Shown: positions 11,829-22,615 of the stretch, in pieces
Position numbering within the stretch: position 1 is the stretch's first letter
Layout of the letters: every line of letters starts with the position of its first letter
Source: Bathymodiolus brooksi
Lineage: Eukaryota > Mollusca > Bivalvia > Mytilida > Modiolidae
Assembly: GCA_963680875.1 (NCBI GenBank)
Contig: OY804575.1
Span: 106,045,505-106,109,504 of the forward strand
Length of the DNA stretch: 64,000 nt
Direction: 5' to 3'
The notes under the pieces: generated by a model
Seen by the model: the letters and a program-made list of their open reading frames with translations, nothing else
Told to the model about the DNA's origin: nothing
The model's database searches: none
Made by a program: the position numbers and the translations under genes

Positions 11829-12060
11829 GTCCGTCGTGGTCGTGATCTTATGGTAGATTTACATCTACCTGTGCCTATCACAACTGGCGTTGTGAGTTCG
11901 AACCCCGTTCATGGCGAGATGTATTCGATACAACATTATGTTGTAAAGTGCGTCGGTGACTTCAGACGGATCGGTGGTTTCCTCCGGGTACTCTGGTTTC
12001 CTCCACCAATAAATCTTACCTCCACGATATAACTGTAATATTGTTGAAAGTGGCGTTAAT
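11829..12060 (+). mobile_element. tRNA-derived SINE, family 2 (copy 1 of 5)
   Basis: The 5' part has a tRNA-like head with the B-box gagttcgaaccccg. The conserved 3' half reads ggtggtttcctccgggtact, then caccaataaat, ccacgatataactg and ends tgttgaaagtggcgttaa. Other copies: 45057-45300 (minus), 56725-56965 (plus), 59795-60030 (minus) and 60510-60747 (minus). The last part is a conserved SINE body that I recognise from many molluscs. Confidence 0.8.
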
Positions 12061-12918
12061 CATTATATATCTTTAACCGCAAAGTACTATCATGGTGCTG
12101 ATTAAATATGGTACCAGAAATAAATGGGGAGGCTTTTGTTGAAAGCCATACGTAGCCCATACCTACAAAAATGCGCATCATATGGAGCTGTTTTCTTCCT
12201 GAAGGGACACCGATTTATGCATATGTAAGATATCAGAAACTAGTATGCTTTAACACAGCAACAATTAGCATGAATTTGGGAAACAACAGATGGAACGAAC
12301 CATTCATAGATATGATTAACAGAGTGGTGTTTCGTGTAACGTCAGCAACATTTCCGTTGTTATTTAAGTCGAAAATTTTACAAACAATATATCACTTAAA
12401 AATAAGGTAGACTTCTTAAAAGTTCATAAATGCTAACACAATTTACTGCAAATAAAGTAAAAAAAAACAAAATACCACATCGTCAGTCCAAAAATCTAAT
12501 TTGGAAGTTGTAAAAAACAGAGCAAAATCGATAACCGGGACAAATTGCTTTAAAGATCACTTAGTACTGTCACCTATGTAAACTGTTATGGCTTAAGCCT
12601 CTCCTCTCAGTGAAATGATGCGGTCATGCAAGCAAGTGTTTTCCGGTGTTAGTAAAATAATAACGACCCATATATATAGCTGGGTGAACAAGCTTGTTTT
12701 AAAGAATGATAAGCCATGCAACAGATATATACTTTTAATAGGATTGTATATAAAGGTGCATAGAGGTCACTATTAACATTAGTACATACACAAATAAGTA
12801 AATGTAGCTTATTAACTAATTCACTCCTAGTAGCTATTGTATATACATTTATATATATTGTAGCTAAATATTGCTAAAAAAACAACTATATTTCAAATAA
12901 CAATTTTTGTACTTATAG

Positions 12919-12992
12919 GTAACAATAACAGAGAAACGCATTATGAAGAAACCATTCCTTCAGCACAGGAACAAACTTATGATACAATATAA
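12919..12992 (+). CDS. Receptor A: terminal coding exon with tyrosine motifs
   Basis: The exon starts after the acceptor acttatag in phase 1 and ends at TAA. It encodes the C-terminal 24 residues, which contain NRETHYEETI and finish EQTYDTI. The matching exon of receptor B (38597-38676) ends NRETHYEDTV and ETYDTI, so both Tyr sites and the very C-terminus are conserved while the spacer between them varies. Conservation of these short motifs in diverged paralogs suggests selection on signalling or endocytic adaptor binding. Confidence 0.85.
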
Positions 12993-13257
12993 CAAGAACG
13001 ATCGGAATTATATTACATTATTACTGATGTTCAATGGAGGAATTATATGACATCATTTGTCATGCTAAGTAGATAATTATATAACATTATTGTTAATGCT
13101 TACAGGAAATAGTTATCTAACTACCAGAACAGTGAACAGGGGGTTGTACCCATGTAAACATTTGTATTGAACAATTGTGTCACAGACCGTCCGGTTTAAG
13201 CATGCTACAAACATGTACATACAAATCGTAATATTTAACATTTAATTGGCATAATTT

Positions 13258-13263
13258 AATAAA
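13258..13263 (+). promoter_or_regulatory. Possible polyadenylation signal, receptor A
   Basis: AATAAA occurs 266 bases after the receptor A stop codon. It is the first clear hexamer downstream, but in AT-rich DNA it may be fortuitous. Confidence 0.35.
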
Positions 13264-13299
13264 TCGTAGTGCAGTAAGTATGTCAGACGAAACTCTTGT

Positions 13300-14074
13300 C
13301 TGACATCTGTTTCTTTTTTCACTCTTTCGTACACATACCATTGTAAGATTTAATAGTGAAATAATACTAAACTTTGAACCAAAATATAATTGTCACTATC
13401 ATCTTTCGTCATATATACCCACGTGGCATAATATTTTTCATTAGGGTGTTAATACAGTCCGAAAATGTTTTAGAAATAGAAGATGTTGCATTCTCTTCAA
13501 TGATTGTGTGTGCTCCTGGAAAGACAACATGTATAAAATATATATGTATTAATACTTAGCTAGGTCTTGTGTTAGTCGGTGGATGTTTTTTTGTGAAAAG
13601 AATAATTACCAAATAAATGTGCCACATATTTGAAACATGTTATAGCAACACTTAGAGTTAATGAAAGCCTGTTCTTTGTAAACACGTCTTACCAGTAATG
13701 TTTAAACAAATCAAAGCAATTGTCATTCAATTAATAATTATATAATAGTTAATTATGTTTAGTTTATAATTATTTTATTTGATCAATGATACAAAGAGGA
13801 TCAGACACAAGTTTTACCAACTTATGGAGTCTTCTCCTATATATACAATCATTATTACATTATATTGAAAATGCACAAGAAACCAAGAAAAATACAATTT
13901 TATCATATAATATAGCTGAAAATAGTAAACGAATAAACAGAAATGAGGAAGAAGTATGTGTGTGTGTGTTTGGATGCTGGATGGTGTTTGGTTAGTACAT
14001 TAGACGATTAGAAGGTTTCAACAAAAATGTCAAAAATATTTTTTTTATCAATGTGTGACGTAAAAGTGTTTTTG
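13300..14074. other. Intergenic stretch with no gene seen
   Basis: AT-rich sequence with a short tgtgtgtgtg run near 13957-13968. The open frames here have no recognisable domain, and nothing else could be supported. Confidence 0.5.
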
Positions 14075-14376
14075 ACATTTACTTCACTGAGTTTGGCGCT
14101 GATTTGACAACTGTTTTACCTGTTTTGTTCAAATATTGTTGTAAATACTGTTGTAGTGACAGCCGGAAACTTTGAGCCGTAATGAAAGGGGGAGGTTTGG
14201 CGCTTTAAAATCTGATTCAACCCACCATTTCTTTAGAAATGCCTGTACCAAGTCAGGGTCATTACGGTTTTCACAGTTTTCCGGTTGTTGACAGATTTTG
14301 TCTGTTTATATACTTATGAGTTTTGACTTTCCCTTTGTTAGATTGTTCGTAGTTCGGTAAGTTTGTGATTACCCTT
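14075..14376 (-). repeat. Interspersed repeat family 3 (copy 2, long)
   Basis: This is the reverse complement of 40417-40715 over about 300 bp, with roughly 85 percent identity by eye. Shared words include aatgcctgtaccaagtcagg and agttttgactttccctttg. It abuts the 3' end of the minus-strand LINE that begins at about 14.5 kb. Confidence 0.75.
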
Positions 14377-14510
14377 ATTAGACCTTTCTATGAATCAAAA
14401 AAACTGAATAAAAAATAAAGCAATTATCTGCATAGCGTAAAATTTCACTTCTTGATGTGAGAAGTGAAGTATTGATCAATTGAGAAAATAGCTTATGCTG
14501 AGATAATTTC

Positions 14511-15866
14511 TTATTTCAGAATATTTGGTGCAAACAAAAAGGAAGTGGTTCGCATCTTCTTGGGGGCACCGCAGCTACACGCTGGACTAAAGAAAATATG
14601 AACCTTGTATAGATCATGGTTGAGGAAAGAAGCTGTACATCTAAGTTGTGTTAGGATCACGTTTATCTTTCTAGGGCCATAGTAATAAAGTTTGGGAATT
14701 GAGATCTTATTTGATTGGCTGTTAAGACGAATAGCGTTTTTGAATTTGGATAATGAATCGAATTTTCTGATTGCAATGTCAAGTGTATTCCACTCTTTAA
14801 CTGTGGACGGAATAAATGACGAATTGGTTATAGAGAGTCTACAGAAAGGAACTATTAAATTATGACCATTTCGCAAATGGTATATAGTAGTACTCTGAAT
14901 AGTTGGGGGAACTAGATGATGCAAGTATTCAGGTGCCATTCCACATTTTATATTAAACAATAATTGGAGTTTTCTGCGATATCTCCGCTCTGATAGTGTT
15001 TCCCAACCTGTCTCAGCATATGAATACTCCGATTTTGTAAAAATGGGTAAACCTGTTACAATTCTGGGAGCGTCTAATTGAAGTTTTTCAATTTTTTCTG
15101 AATAGCCAATTCCACAATTATCCCAGACTTTACAAGCGTATTCAAAAAGGCGAATGTAGACTAAATACATTTTTTCTAAGTTGGATCTATTTAGACTGAA
15201 TTTTAATTTCCGTAATATACCTAAATGTTTGGTTATATTTGTTATCATATTTTCTAAATGTTCATTCCATTTTGCATTTTGTGAGAGGAAAACTCCCAGA
15301 TGCTTATGACTAGTAGATAAAGGGATACTTTTGCCATTAAAAGAAAATTCGATGTTGTCTATGTTACCGGTATTAGAGAAAAATAAGATTTCTGTTTTTT
15401 CTGGATTGAATGACAATAGCCATTTACTAGACCAGGCACTTAGTTCGAGTAGATCATGATTGATTACAGTTTTTATTTGATCAACACTTTGACTAGAATA
15501 TCCGAGTGATGTGTTGTCAGCAAATAATCTACTCAACGATATAAGTTTTTCTCCTATATCATTTATGTATATTAGAAACACGAGGGGATCCTGGGGTACT
15601 CCAGCTGAGACAGGTTCGAAACTTGACCAAGAGTTTTTATTAATTACTTTTTGTCTTCCTTTGAACAGATAGTTTTCGAACCATTTTATTAACTTCCCTT
15701 GGATTCCGCATGAACTCATTTTGTGAATAAGACCTTTGTGCCAAACCTTGTCGAAAGCTATAGAAAAATCGCAGAAGACGAAGCAGCTAAATTCATTTTT
15801 TTCTAGAGAGTTTAGGATCGAATTGTATAGTTCTAATAGTTGATGGACAGTGGAATGTTTTGGCAA
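14511..15866 (-). pseudogene. LINE reverse transcriptase, main part
   Basis: This 451-residue open frame carries the RT palm motifs: FCDFSIAFDKVWHKGL, then SAGVPQ with the following G and S lost (PQDPLVF in place of PQGSxLGPLLF), then LFADNTSLGY, where the family has F/YADD, so the second catalytic Asp has become Asn. The later thumb-type segment LSAWSSKWLLSFNPEKTE is intact. Near the end CSCGAP starts a Cys/His motif, but a one-base shift moves its second half (HFLF.C) into another frame. Without a complete YADD the enzyme would be inactive. Confidence 0.85.
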
Positions 15867-15964
15867 AAACCCCGATTGGTATTTATATATGAGATTGTTA
15901 TTAGCAAGATGATTCTAAACATGTTTATAAACTATTCGTTCCATTAATTTACCTATGCAACTTA

Positions 15965-16708
15965 TTAAAGATATCGAGCGATAATTGGAGGGTAGGGATG
16001 TGTCACCCTTTTTGAAATTGCAATAACATGAGCATTCTTCCAATTAGAAGGATATTTGCTCTGTTGTAAAGATTTATTAAATATTATTAGAAAGGGCTTT
16101 GCAATTTTGTCAGGAGAAATTGTAAGCATTTTATGACTTATTTTGTCTGGTCCTGTTGCTTTGCTTGGGTCAAGAATTTGAATAACATCAATAATTTCGT
16201 TCTCTGTTATATGTATTTCTTGAATAATATTATTTGTTTTTGAGTCAAACTGTGGGAGAGTAACATTTTCGTCGCCCAGTTTTGATATTGAGCTAAAATA
16301 TTTATTCAATAACTCGCATTTGTCCGAATCGTCATAAGCAATATCATTAATATTTTGATCATTAATTGAATTCCGGAGTGGGGGTATACCATAATTTCTT
16401 TTGTTAGATTTGATTAACATCTTCATTATTTTCCAATACATTTTGGGGTTTGAAGAGTTATTTAATAAAAAGTTGTCTAAATTATTTTCAAATTTCTCCT
16501 TTGCTATTTTTTTTATATTATTTACCTTATTTCGTTGTTTTTTATATTTAATAATGTTGTTTTCGTTTTGAGATTCTAATAATGTTTTCCTATGCAGGTC
16601 ACGTATGCGGATTTCTTGTCTTATTTCGTTGCTGAACCATGGTTTGTCTTTTTCGCGTATCAATATTGTTTTTGAAGGGATACATGCACTTGAGATTTGA
16701 AGGAACAT
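15965..16708 (-). pseudogene. LINE linker and RT N-terminal region
   Basis: The frame encodes the linker between endonuclease and RT: KPWFSNEIRQEIRIRDLHRK, a lysine/asparagine-rich helical stretch, then the RT start with ILDPSKATGPDKISHKML and YPSNWKNAHVIAISK. It ends in a frameshift close to the RKGDxxxxxNYRPIS-type motif, which continues in the frames on the left. It directly follows the endonuclease frame and precedes the RT frame with about 100 bases between. Confidence 0.8.
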
Positions 16709-16733
16709 TTTTGAAATTCTTCACGCATATCAT

Positions 16734-17785
16734 CTACATTATCAAAATTACAAAGTTTTCATTCCAATTGATAGCAGTTAGCATCTGATTAAATCTAACA
16801 AAATCAGCTTGGTCATATAACCAGATATCTCTTGTAAATGATTCCGATGTAGCTGTTGGACATTTAATGAATGCAATTGCTGCATCGTGGTCGCTTATAT
16901 ATCTTGGTGTTTTAACTACATCAGAATAATTACAGTTCAAAGTATCGCTTAGAATAATGGGGTCTAATAAAATAATAGTATTACCACTTATCCTGGTAGG
17001 TTTATCAATCACATTCTTAAGATTAAAAATATTTACAAGGTCAAGAAGTTTGTTGTTATTTGAACACAATAGATTTGAATTAAGATCGCCCGTGATAATG
17101 ATGTTTTCATTTCCCTGAAGGGCCAACTCTATTGCGTATGTTAATCGTGTCCAGTAATCAATATATGTACACGAATGTCTATATGTGATACATAATAAAA
17201 AAAGATTGACCTTTGGATCGTATTTCACCCCAGATAGTTTCGTCAAGATTGCTTTCTAATTCGGATTTCCTACTTATAGAGATATCATTTTTCGAATAAA
17301 TGAGGAGCCCACCACCACTATTTGAACGTCTTTTGATGGATAATATTCGGAAACGAATCGAGAGGTATGTCACTATCATTTATTTGGTTATCAAGGTGTG
17401 TGTTAGTTACAACTAATATATCGAAATCATTCAAAGAGGTTTCAAGGATCTCCATTTTATTTCTAATGCTGCGGATATTAATATTACACAACGAAATACA
17501 TCTATCAGTATGATTGTTTTCCGAAATTGACTGTGATAATTCGTGTGGACCAGGATTATATACGATATTTCCGACCAGTAGTATAAAATGGAGTGTAAAA
17601 AGTAAAAACAACGCATTTACATTTGGATTTAGACCCTGGAGAAAGAGAAGGCAGATAAAAAAGAGAGAGCATCGGAGGTTAGTGCTAAATATGTTCAAAT
17701 AATTATCAGTCCGAATAACAAAAGATTCACACAGTCTGCAAGTGTGAGAATGGAACATGCCTATAGCCGCTCTGTTTTCTTCCAA
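16734..17785 (-). pseudogene. LINE apurinic-type endonuclease, three frames
   Basis: The endonuclease can be followed through three overlapping frames. Motifs in order: NINIRSIRNK and VVTNTHLD (17.4-17.5 kb; the catalytic Glu of TETHL is Asn here), GGGLLIYSKNDI (17.3 kb), IIITGDLNSNLL (17.1 kb) and YISDHDAAIAF (16.9 kb; catalytic Asp and His present). In an intact element this protein nicks the target DNA to prime reverse transcription. Two frameshifts and the Glu-to-Asn change inactivate it. Confidence 0.8.
17546..17569 (-). other. Degenerate 2A-like motif in the LINE N-terminus
   Basis: Immediately after a hydrophobic segment (FLLFTLHFILLVG) the frame reads NIVYNPGP. Functional 2A-type ribosome-skipping motifs end D-x-E-x-N-P-G-P, and some CR1/Rex-type LINEs carry them in just this N-terminal position. 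Here the Asp and Glu are replaced, so skipping would probably fail. Confidence 0.55.
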
Positions 17786-18050
17786 ACTATTACCAATTGG
17801 GCTTTACGTTTCAAGACAGCAAAGACCAGAGATAGTCCTGTCTCACTCCCACATCAAAACACACACAGCAGCATCCACACACAAAATTAAATGGGAGAAA
17901 TAGCAACAATGATGAAAAAGTAAAGAAAGTTAACAAAACATAAATACATGCATATATACAAGCAAAGAAAATGAAAAGCAAGTTCATTTGAGATGTTGAG
18001 ATATAACGGGGTTTCAAATGGGAAATTATAGTGGTTATATTAAGCTTCAT

Positions 18051-18930
18051 TGAAAAAAAGTACCATATGTCATTAATTTACAGATATGTTGTATCATTCC
18101 TGTCACAATTCATCACTCCACATATCTACGACTTAAATATTCTACATTATATAATAGATACTTTTATACATTTGTATATCATAAACACTATAACATATTG
18201 GTAATACAGTTTTAGACACACAAACGAAAATCACTTTACACACATATACACATTATTACCAAACATTAAAAAAAAATGTAATAATAATAAAATAATAAAA
18301 AAAAATAATGATAATAACTTCATATATGGATGATACACAATTATTATTTATTTTGCTCGCGTATTTATTATTATCGATATCTCGAATACAATGAACATAT
18401 TTGGATACATGACCATGATAAGTATTAATTTCCAAGAGATTTTCATAATTTTACAATTTAATTTTTGATATTTCGTACACCGAGAAAAAAACACACAAAA
18501 AACTTGTTATTAATCGGTCGATTATAATATGTACATTTTTGTATATAGATTTGAAGATATGGTAATTAATTCCGACATACGTAAATTAGTGTATACCAAA
18601 ATTATTGTAGAACCATGATATTTCTCCTTTAGGGAGGGATGGTATACCATAATCAGTTAATGAAGAGGGAAAATATCTGATTGATATCTGTAAAAGTACA
18701 AAATATCTCGTCTAGGAAGGCTAATATTTGTTGAAAAAAAATTTGTTCAGACAGGAAGACATAACTTGTAATAAAAAGGACATCAGATTTGCTTTCAAAT
18801 TAAATTAAAAATAAATAAATAAAAATGTTGTGGTTTTATTTATTTAGCTTTTTGTTACCTACTGATAAGCACACAATACCAAATATTGAGTTGTTGTTTG
18901 TTAAACTCCGATAATAAGTTGTGTATTTCC
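18051..18930. other. AT-rich stretch with no gene seen
   Basis: This stretch is dominated by runs of A and T (for example ataataataaaataat near 18285). No exon, RNA gene or known repeat could be supported. Confidence 0.5.
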
Positions 18931-18939
18931 TGCATGAAC

Positions 18940-19200
18940 AAATCAAATCAAATCAAAAAGTTTTATTTAAAGTCGGTACATTTTATAACAATCAACATAA
19001 GCTCTCAAGAGCTTTTCAAACCGAACACTAATCAATTGAAGTATTTTTAACATGACACAGCACAAGAACAGTATTTAATATAATTTACAATTACAGTCTC
19101 TATATGTCTCTTAATTATGTATATATCATTATTGTGATTTATAGACTGCCCACAGGACAATAGTATTAACTGAAATACCAAGGCTAGGACAGTCTATCTA
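18940..19200 (-). mobile_element. CR1-like LINE 3' end
   Basis: On the minus strand the sequence reads agctcttgagagctta, then taccgactttaaataaaac and a terminal (GATTT)n-type tail, seen on the plus strand as aatcaaatcaaatcaaa at 18942-18958. A hairpin followed by a short tandem repeat instead of poly(A) is characteristic of CR1/L2-type LINE 3' ends. No coding part remains, as expected for a 5'-truncated insertion. Confidence 0.6.
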
Positions 19201-19259
19201 TCACGATACAGGCAAATCGAAGTAGAGGAAGACAGACGAATAGGTTTAACTTGCCTCTG

Positions 19260-20540
19260 AATAGGAACTGCAGGTGCACCGCTATCATCCTTGTGTAGGC
19301 TTTTCTGACCTAATTGAGCAATGTGTTGTTAAATCATCAACGGGATATTGTCGGATCTGTCATTCTTCGGGAGTTGAAATTCAGTGTTGACTTTGGTTTT
19401 AACCATAGACGGCTGTTCGCAATTTTAACAGGTGCTTTTTCGCTCAAAATAATGTTGAATTTAAAATTTGATATTATTCGCATACCAAGGTGGTGGTTTT
19501 AATAAACAATCTTAAGTGCGACTTGGTGGATAAGCCTTGTTTTCGGTTAAGTTTGCTTCGTTAGTTTTGTAGTGAAGGTTCGTCTCCCGCGGCAGACAAA
19601 TTTTCAAATGCAGAGGTTTTCAATGCTTAAAAAGGATTGCATAGAGGATTTAAATATATGGCTTACCAGCGGCCCATAAACAATATTACTCCATTTGTTT
19701 CCTTTGATTTGTAATGAGTGCTATGTTTGCCGCAACAGAAAAACTAACAACTGAAGAGCTTATAAATGATCCTAGATGATTGTATAGAGGAGTTTAATGT
19801 ATGGTGTCCGAGCGAGTCCATAACCAATATTATAATGTACCCTTATCTATTTTGGTTATTAATCGTCATGAACATATTTAGAAACTCTTAATGTATTCGA
19901 CTTTAATTGTGCCGTTTCTTAAACGTTATCCATACAATGGAGAGAAATTTCATTTTAGATTTGATATTGACAAGTGAAATTATATTTAAATACAAGCTAT
20001 GTATAATAAATCAAGACACACCAGTAAAGCTAGAACAATGCGAACTATCACAAAAACGAGAGTTCGATCAAACATGTTCCGGAAGGATAGATATGTCTCA
20101 CTATAAAGATAAGCCAGTTCCTATTATTAGCGGTGGAAGATATTCTTTTCTCACTTTTAAGAGAGACCAGTTCCTATTTTTAGCGATGTGAGATTTTTTT
20201 ATCTTGCATTAGTGCAAGACAAAAATAGCACGTGCGTTTTACCGGAAAATGCATACTGAACAGTTTATGTCACATGCCCCCCCCCCTCCCCCCCCCACCA
20301 ATTCTCTATGCTTTTCCTTTTTAAAATAAACAATTCAATGTATATAAGTTTTCAATCGTTTATAAAGACGCAAATCCTAACAATCAGCCATATTATTACA
20401 TAATAACCTTTGCGCAATACACAAAAATACGGAACTACTTTTTTGATTGACACGAAGGGGAACAAACTCGCATTGTTTACATGAAGTTTACAAACAAACA
20501 CGAAACTAAAAACAGCTGATAAAAGTGAGAAATAAAATCA
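19260..20540. other. Intergenic stretch with no gene seen
   Basis: No exon or RNA gene found. Two details: a C-tract (20277-20297, interrupted by a single T) and a small perfect hairpin, tcttgcattagtgcaaga, near 20203. Two words, gccagttcctattattagcg and gaccagttcctatttttagcg, about 60 bases apart near 20113 and 20168 look like a short direct duplication. Confidence 0.5.
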
Positions 20541-20561
20541 AACATCGGTAAAAAGTGCAAG

Positions 20562-21262
20562 CCTCGCCAGCGAACGATTGAAATCTTACTTTCGGGTGTC
20601 GGAGATTTCCCTGTCTTGTACTTTTGCCGGTTTTAGATTATATATGTCTTGTACCCCCCATACAAGTCAAGAAAAACGTCACGCACTTTTTCCCGGAAAA
20701 AACAATCTATTCTTATCTCTTCATCACGGTTCAAACTTTATTCTCATCAATAAAACCACGATTCTACTACATAAGTATTTTTAAATTAATCTATGTATAG
20801 TATTCTGCTAGCTAACGATTTAACTATCGTGCACCTTTCACGGTGTTTGGCTCTTTTTATTTCGCCTCTCTTCCTGTCTATGTTTGTTTACTTTGAGTAA
20901 ATAATAGAGTGCTCTCCCTTGTTAGTAACTAACGTAAAGAAAGAAATTACCTTCCTTTGACCAAATTCAAATATTCTTTTACAGGTATTTATCGCTGTTG
21001 TAGTAGCATTTATAATTTATTGATAAAATGCATTGCATTTTATAATAAAAATACATTTAAAATACTGCCAAGACACGAATGTATATGGATAAATCGACTA
21101 TTCACTTCAGCAATGGACAATAAATTTGCGGGAAAACGCTCGATGGAATGTAAATAAAACAATTAGGTGTTTAGTGAGAAATAAAATCAAACACCGGAAT
21201 AAGTACAAGATGGCGAAATCTCCGACACTCTTGGGTAAGATTTCAATCGTTCTCTAACTTGG
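20562..21262. mobile_element. MITE-like element with about 70-bp terminal inverted repeats
   Basis: The left end contains gaacgattgaaatcttact, gtgtcggagatttccc and tcttgtact; the right end (21195-21262) contains the reverse complement of each in the same order. The interior, about 550 bp, has no transposase. Terminal inverted repeats without coding capacity fit a non-autonomous DNA transposon. A further TIR-like end in direct orientation follows at once. Confidence 0.75.
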
Positions 21263-21264
21263 CA

Positions 21265-21370
21265 AGGCTCGTAAGAGAACGATTGAAATTTTACCCTCGG
21301 GTGTTGGAGATTTCCCTATCTTGCACTCTCCTCTGAGTTTAATAGATTGCATATGTCTTATCCCAGTAAT
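21265..21370 (+). repeat. Extra MITE end fused to a truncated LTR
   Basis: About 100 bases from agagaacgattgaaatttta through gattgcatatgtctta match the left part of the MITE at 20571-20665 in direct orientation. At 21370/21371 the similarity stops and the 5' LTR begins about 128 bases into its own sequence. Together with 21195-21262 it can form a large hairpin. Confidence 0.75.
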
Positions 21371-22523
21371 GGTTATTAGTTCCTGCCAAACAAAATCACG
21401 CGATTGGTCAGTTGAGGTAGGACACACGAGGTATACCAGATATACCGCACTGAACACTGGACGAGGATAGACCTTAGATGTCTAACATGGAATAAATTGT
21501 TGGTGACAGTTCATAATTGTCAAATACAGGACATGGAATTATCACAGGATACGCTTTATTTCCACTCAGGTAAGTCATTTTATTTATTTTCGTGCAGTCG
21601 TATTTACCAGTCGAACACACCGCAGGTTTATTAAAAAAACTGAAGTTCTGTTGAAATAAAAGGTAAAATATTGATTATTTTCGTATACTTTCAGGGGTTG
21701 GTTGTCATGTTGAATTTGGGTTCGAGAAATATTTGGATAAATGGTAGATGTTGCGTGCTGGTATAATATTTAATGAAGTTATTGAGTACCGGAAGTTATA
21801 GTCCGTACTTTGAGAACCGGAAGTTAGTCCGTGGCTGTACACCAAAAGTTATTCCGTAGTTGTTAACCGGAAGTAAGTCCGTGGTTGGAAACCGGATATT
21901 GTGAGCCGGGTGTTGTAAACCGGAAGTTATTCCGTAGTTGGAAACCAGATATTGTCAACCGGAAGTTACTCCATAGTTGGAAATCAGATATAGTGAACCG
22001 GAAGTTGAAAACCGAATTCGTAAACCGGAAGTTATAGTCCGTGGTTGTGAACGGATGTTATGGAAGTTGTATACCAGAAGTCAACAGTTGAGTATGGGAA
22101 GTGAGAGTTCTTAATTTTAATTTTTGTTGAATCAGAACTTAACTTGAAGTGTATAACATTGCAAGCATATCGTTATTTATTTTATTATCTGCTCAACTAC
22201 CAAGAACATTAAATTTAATACTTGAAAATAATTTGGTTTCATTTGAATATTTTTCTTTTTGACAGTGAACTGAACTTAAGGTATGCAAATTTGAAATTTA
22301 TTGTTGATTGTTCTTATTATTTTTGTGTGAATTTTATTTCATTTTGTGCATGTTTTGTACTTTTGTTTGTATTAATTTTGTTTATTTTTTGTGTCAAGAA
22401 TTATGATCGTTTTATGCTCATTTTTTTCACTTAGTATTTTACTAGTAAAATATTTAATTTTACTGATGTTTTGTTTTATTATGTATTGGCCAACCGACAA
22501 TTCCGATATCCTACGTCTTTACA
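21371..22523 (+). repeat. 5' LTR (truncated at its left end)
   Basis: It matches 27269-28423 of the 3' LTR almost base for base, starting ggttattagttcctgcc and ending tacgtctttaca. About 128 bases, including the TG end, are missing; the left neighbour is a MITE end. It contains a tandem array of AACCGGAAGTTA-type units (21785-22090). Confidence 0.9.
21785..22090 (+). promoter_or_regulatory. Array of CCGGAAGT (ETS-like) motifs in the 5' LTR
   Basis: A degenerate repeat unit of about 25-30 bp (aaccggaagttattccgtag) recurs about ten times; seven units carry a perfect CCGGAAGT. This octamer is the core recognised by ETS-family factors such as GABP. The same array is in the 3' LTR at 27683-27985. 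A role as LTR enhancer is an inference. Confidence 0.6.
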
Positions 22524-22524
22524 A

Positions 22525-22542
22525 TGGTGGCAGAGGTGGGAT
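22525..22542 (+). other. Primer-binding site
   Basis: TGGTGGCAGAGGTGGGAT starts two bases after the LTR end (tttaca at 22523). A PBS begins TGG because it pairs with a tRNA 3' CCA. The implied tRNA end (ATCCCACC..TGCCA CCA) is of a type seen in Leu/Ser tRNAs; the exact tRNA was not determined. Confidence 0.75.
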
Positions 22543-22615
22543 TGTCACTGGTCAATATTTAATAAATATATATTTGTAGTATTGTAATTTTGTCGTTTAA
22601 AATGTTATATTGAAA

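Larger units (their letters stand above)
1593..12992 (+). other. Receptor A gene, 3' part (EGF - transmembrane - cytoplasmic tail)
   Basis: Four exons on the plus strand (1593-1730, 2416-2533, 10475-10575, 12919-12992) form a gene end that mirrors receptor B on the minus strand exon for exon. The phases agree across all introns: 1-1, 1-2, 2-1 and 1-stop. Upstream exons (signal peptide, lectin-like domain, more EGF repeats) would lie left of position 1. The second intron is 7.9 kb and holds foldback elements, a Crypton-like relic and SINEs, while the matching intron of B is only 1.6 kb. The inferred product is a single-pass type I membrane receptor with a short tyrosine-rich tail. Transcript data are needed to prove the joins; they rest on phase, splice sites and paralogy. 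Confidence 0.7.
14490..18050 (-). mobile_element. Decayed non-LTR retrotransposon (LINE, endonuclease + RT; Jockey/CR1-like group)
   Basis: Reading leftwards from about 17785 the element has a hydrophobic N-terminus with a 2A-like remnant, an apurinic-type endonuclease, a linker, a reverse transcriptase and a C-terminal Cys/His motif. The coding region is broken into at least four frames, so the copy is dead. Nearly the whole coding region of a LINE is present, about 3.2 kb. The left end (3') runs into unrelated sequence near 14.49 kb without a visible poly(A). The right end (5') is not defined. Confidence 0.85.

Noticed and set aside
20277..20297. C-rich tract as a regulatory or G-quadruplex site
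   Set aside because: A homopolymer run interrupted by one T is more simply explained as a simple repeat.
22222..22579. Hydrophobic open frames in the 5' LTR end
   Set aside because: AT-rich LTR sequence; the same region in the 3' LTR does not keep the frame and has no coding role in this element type.
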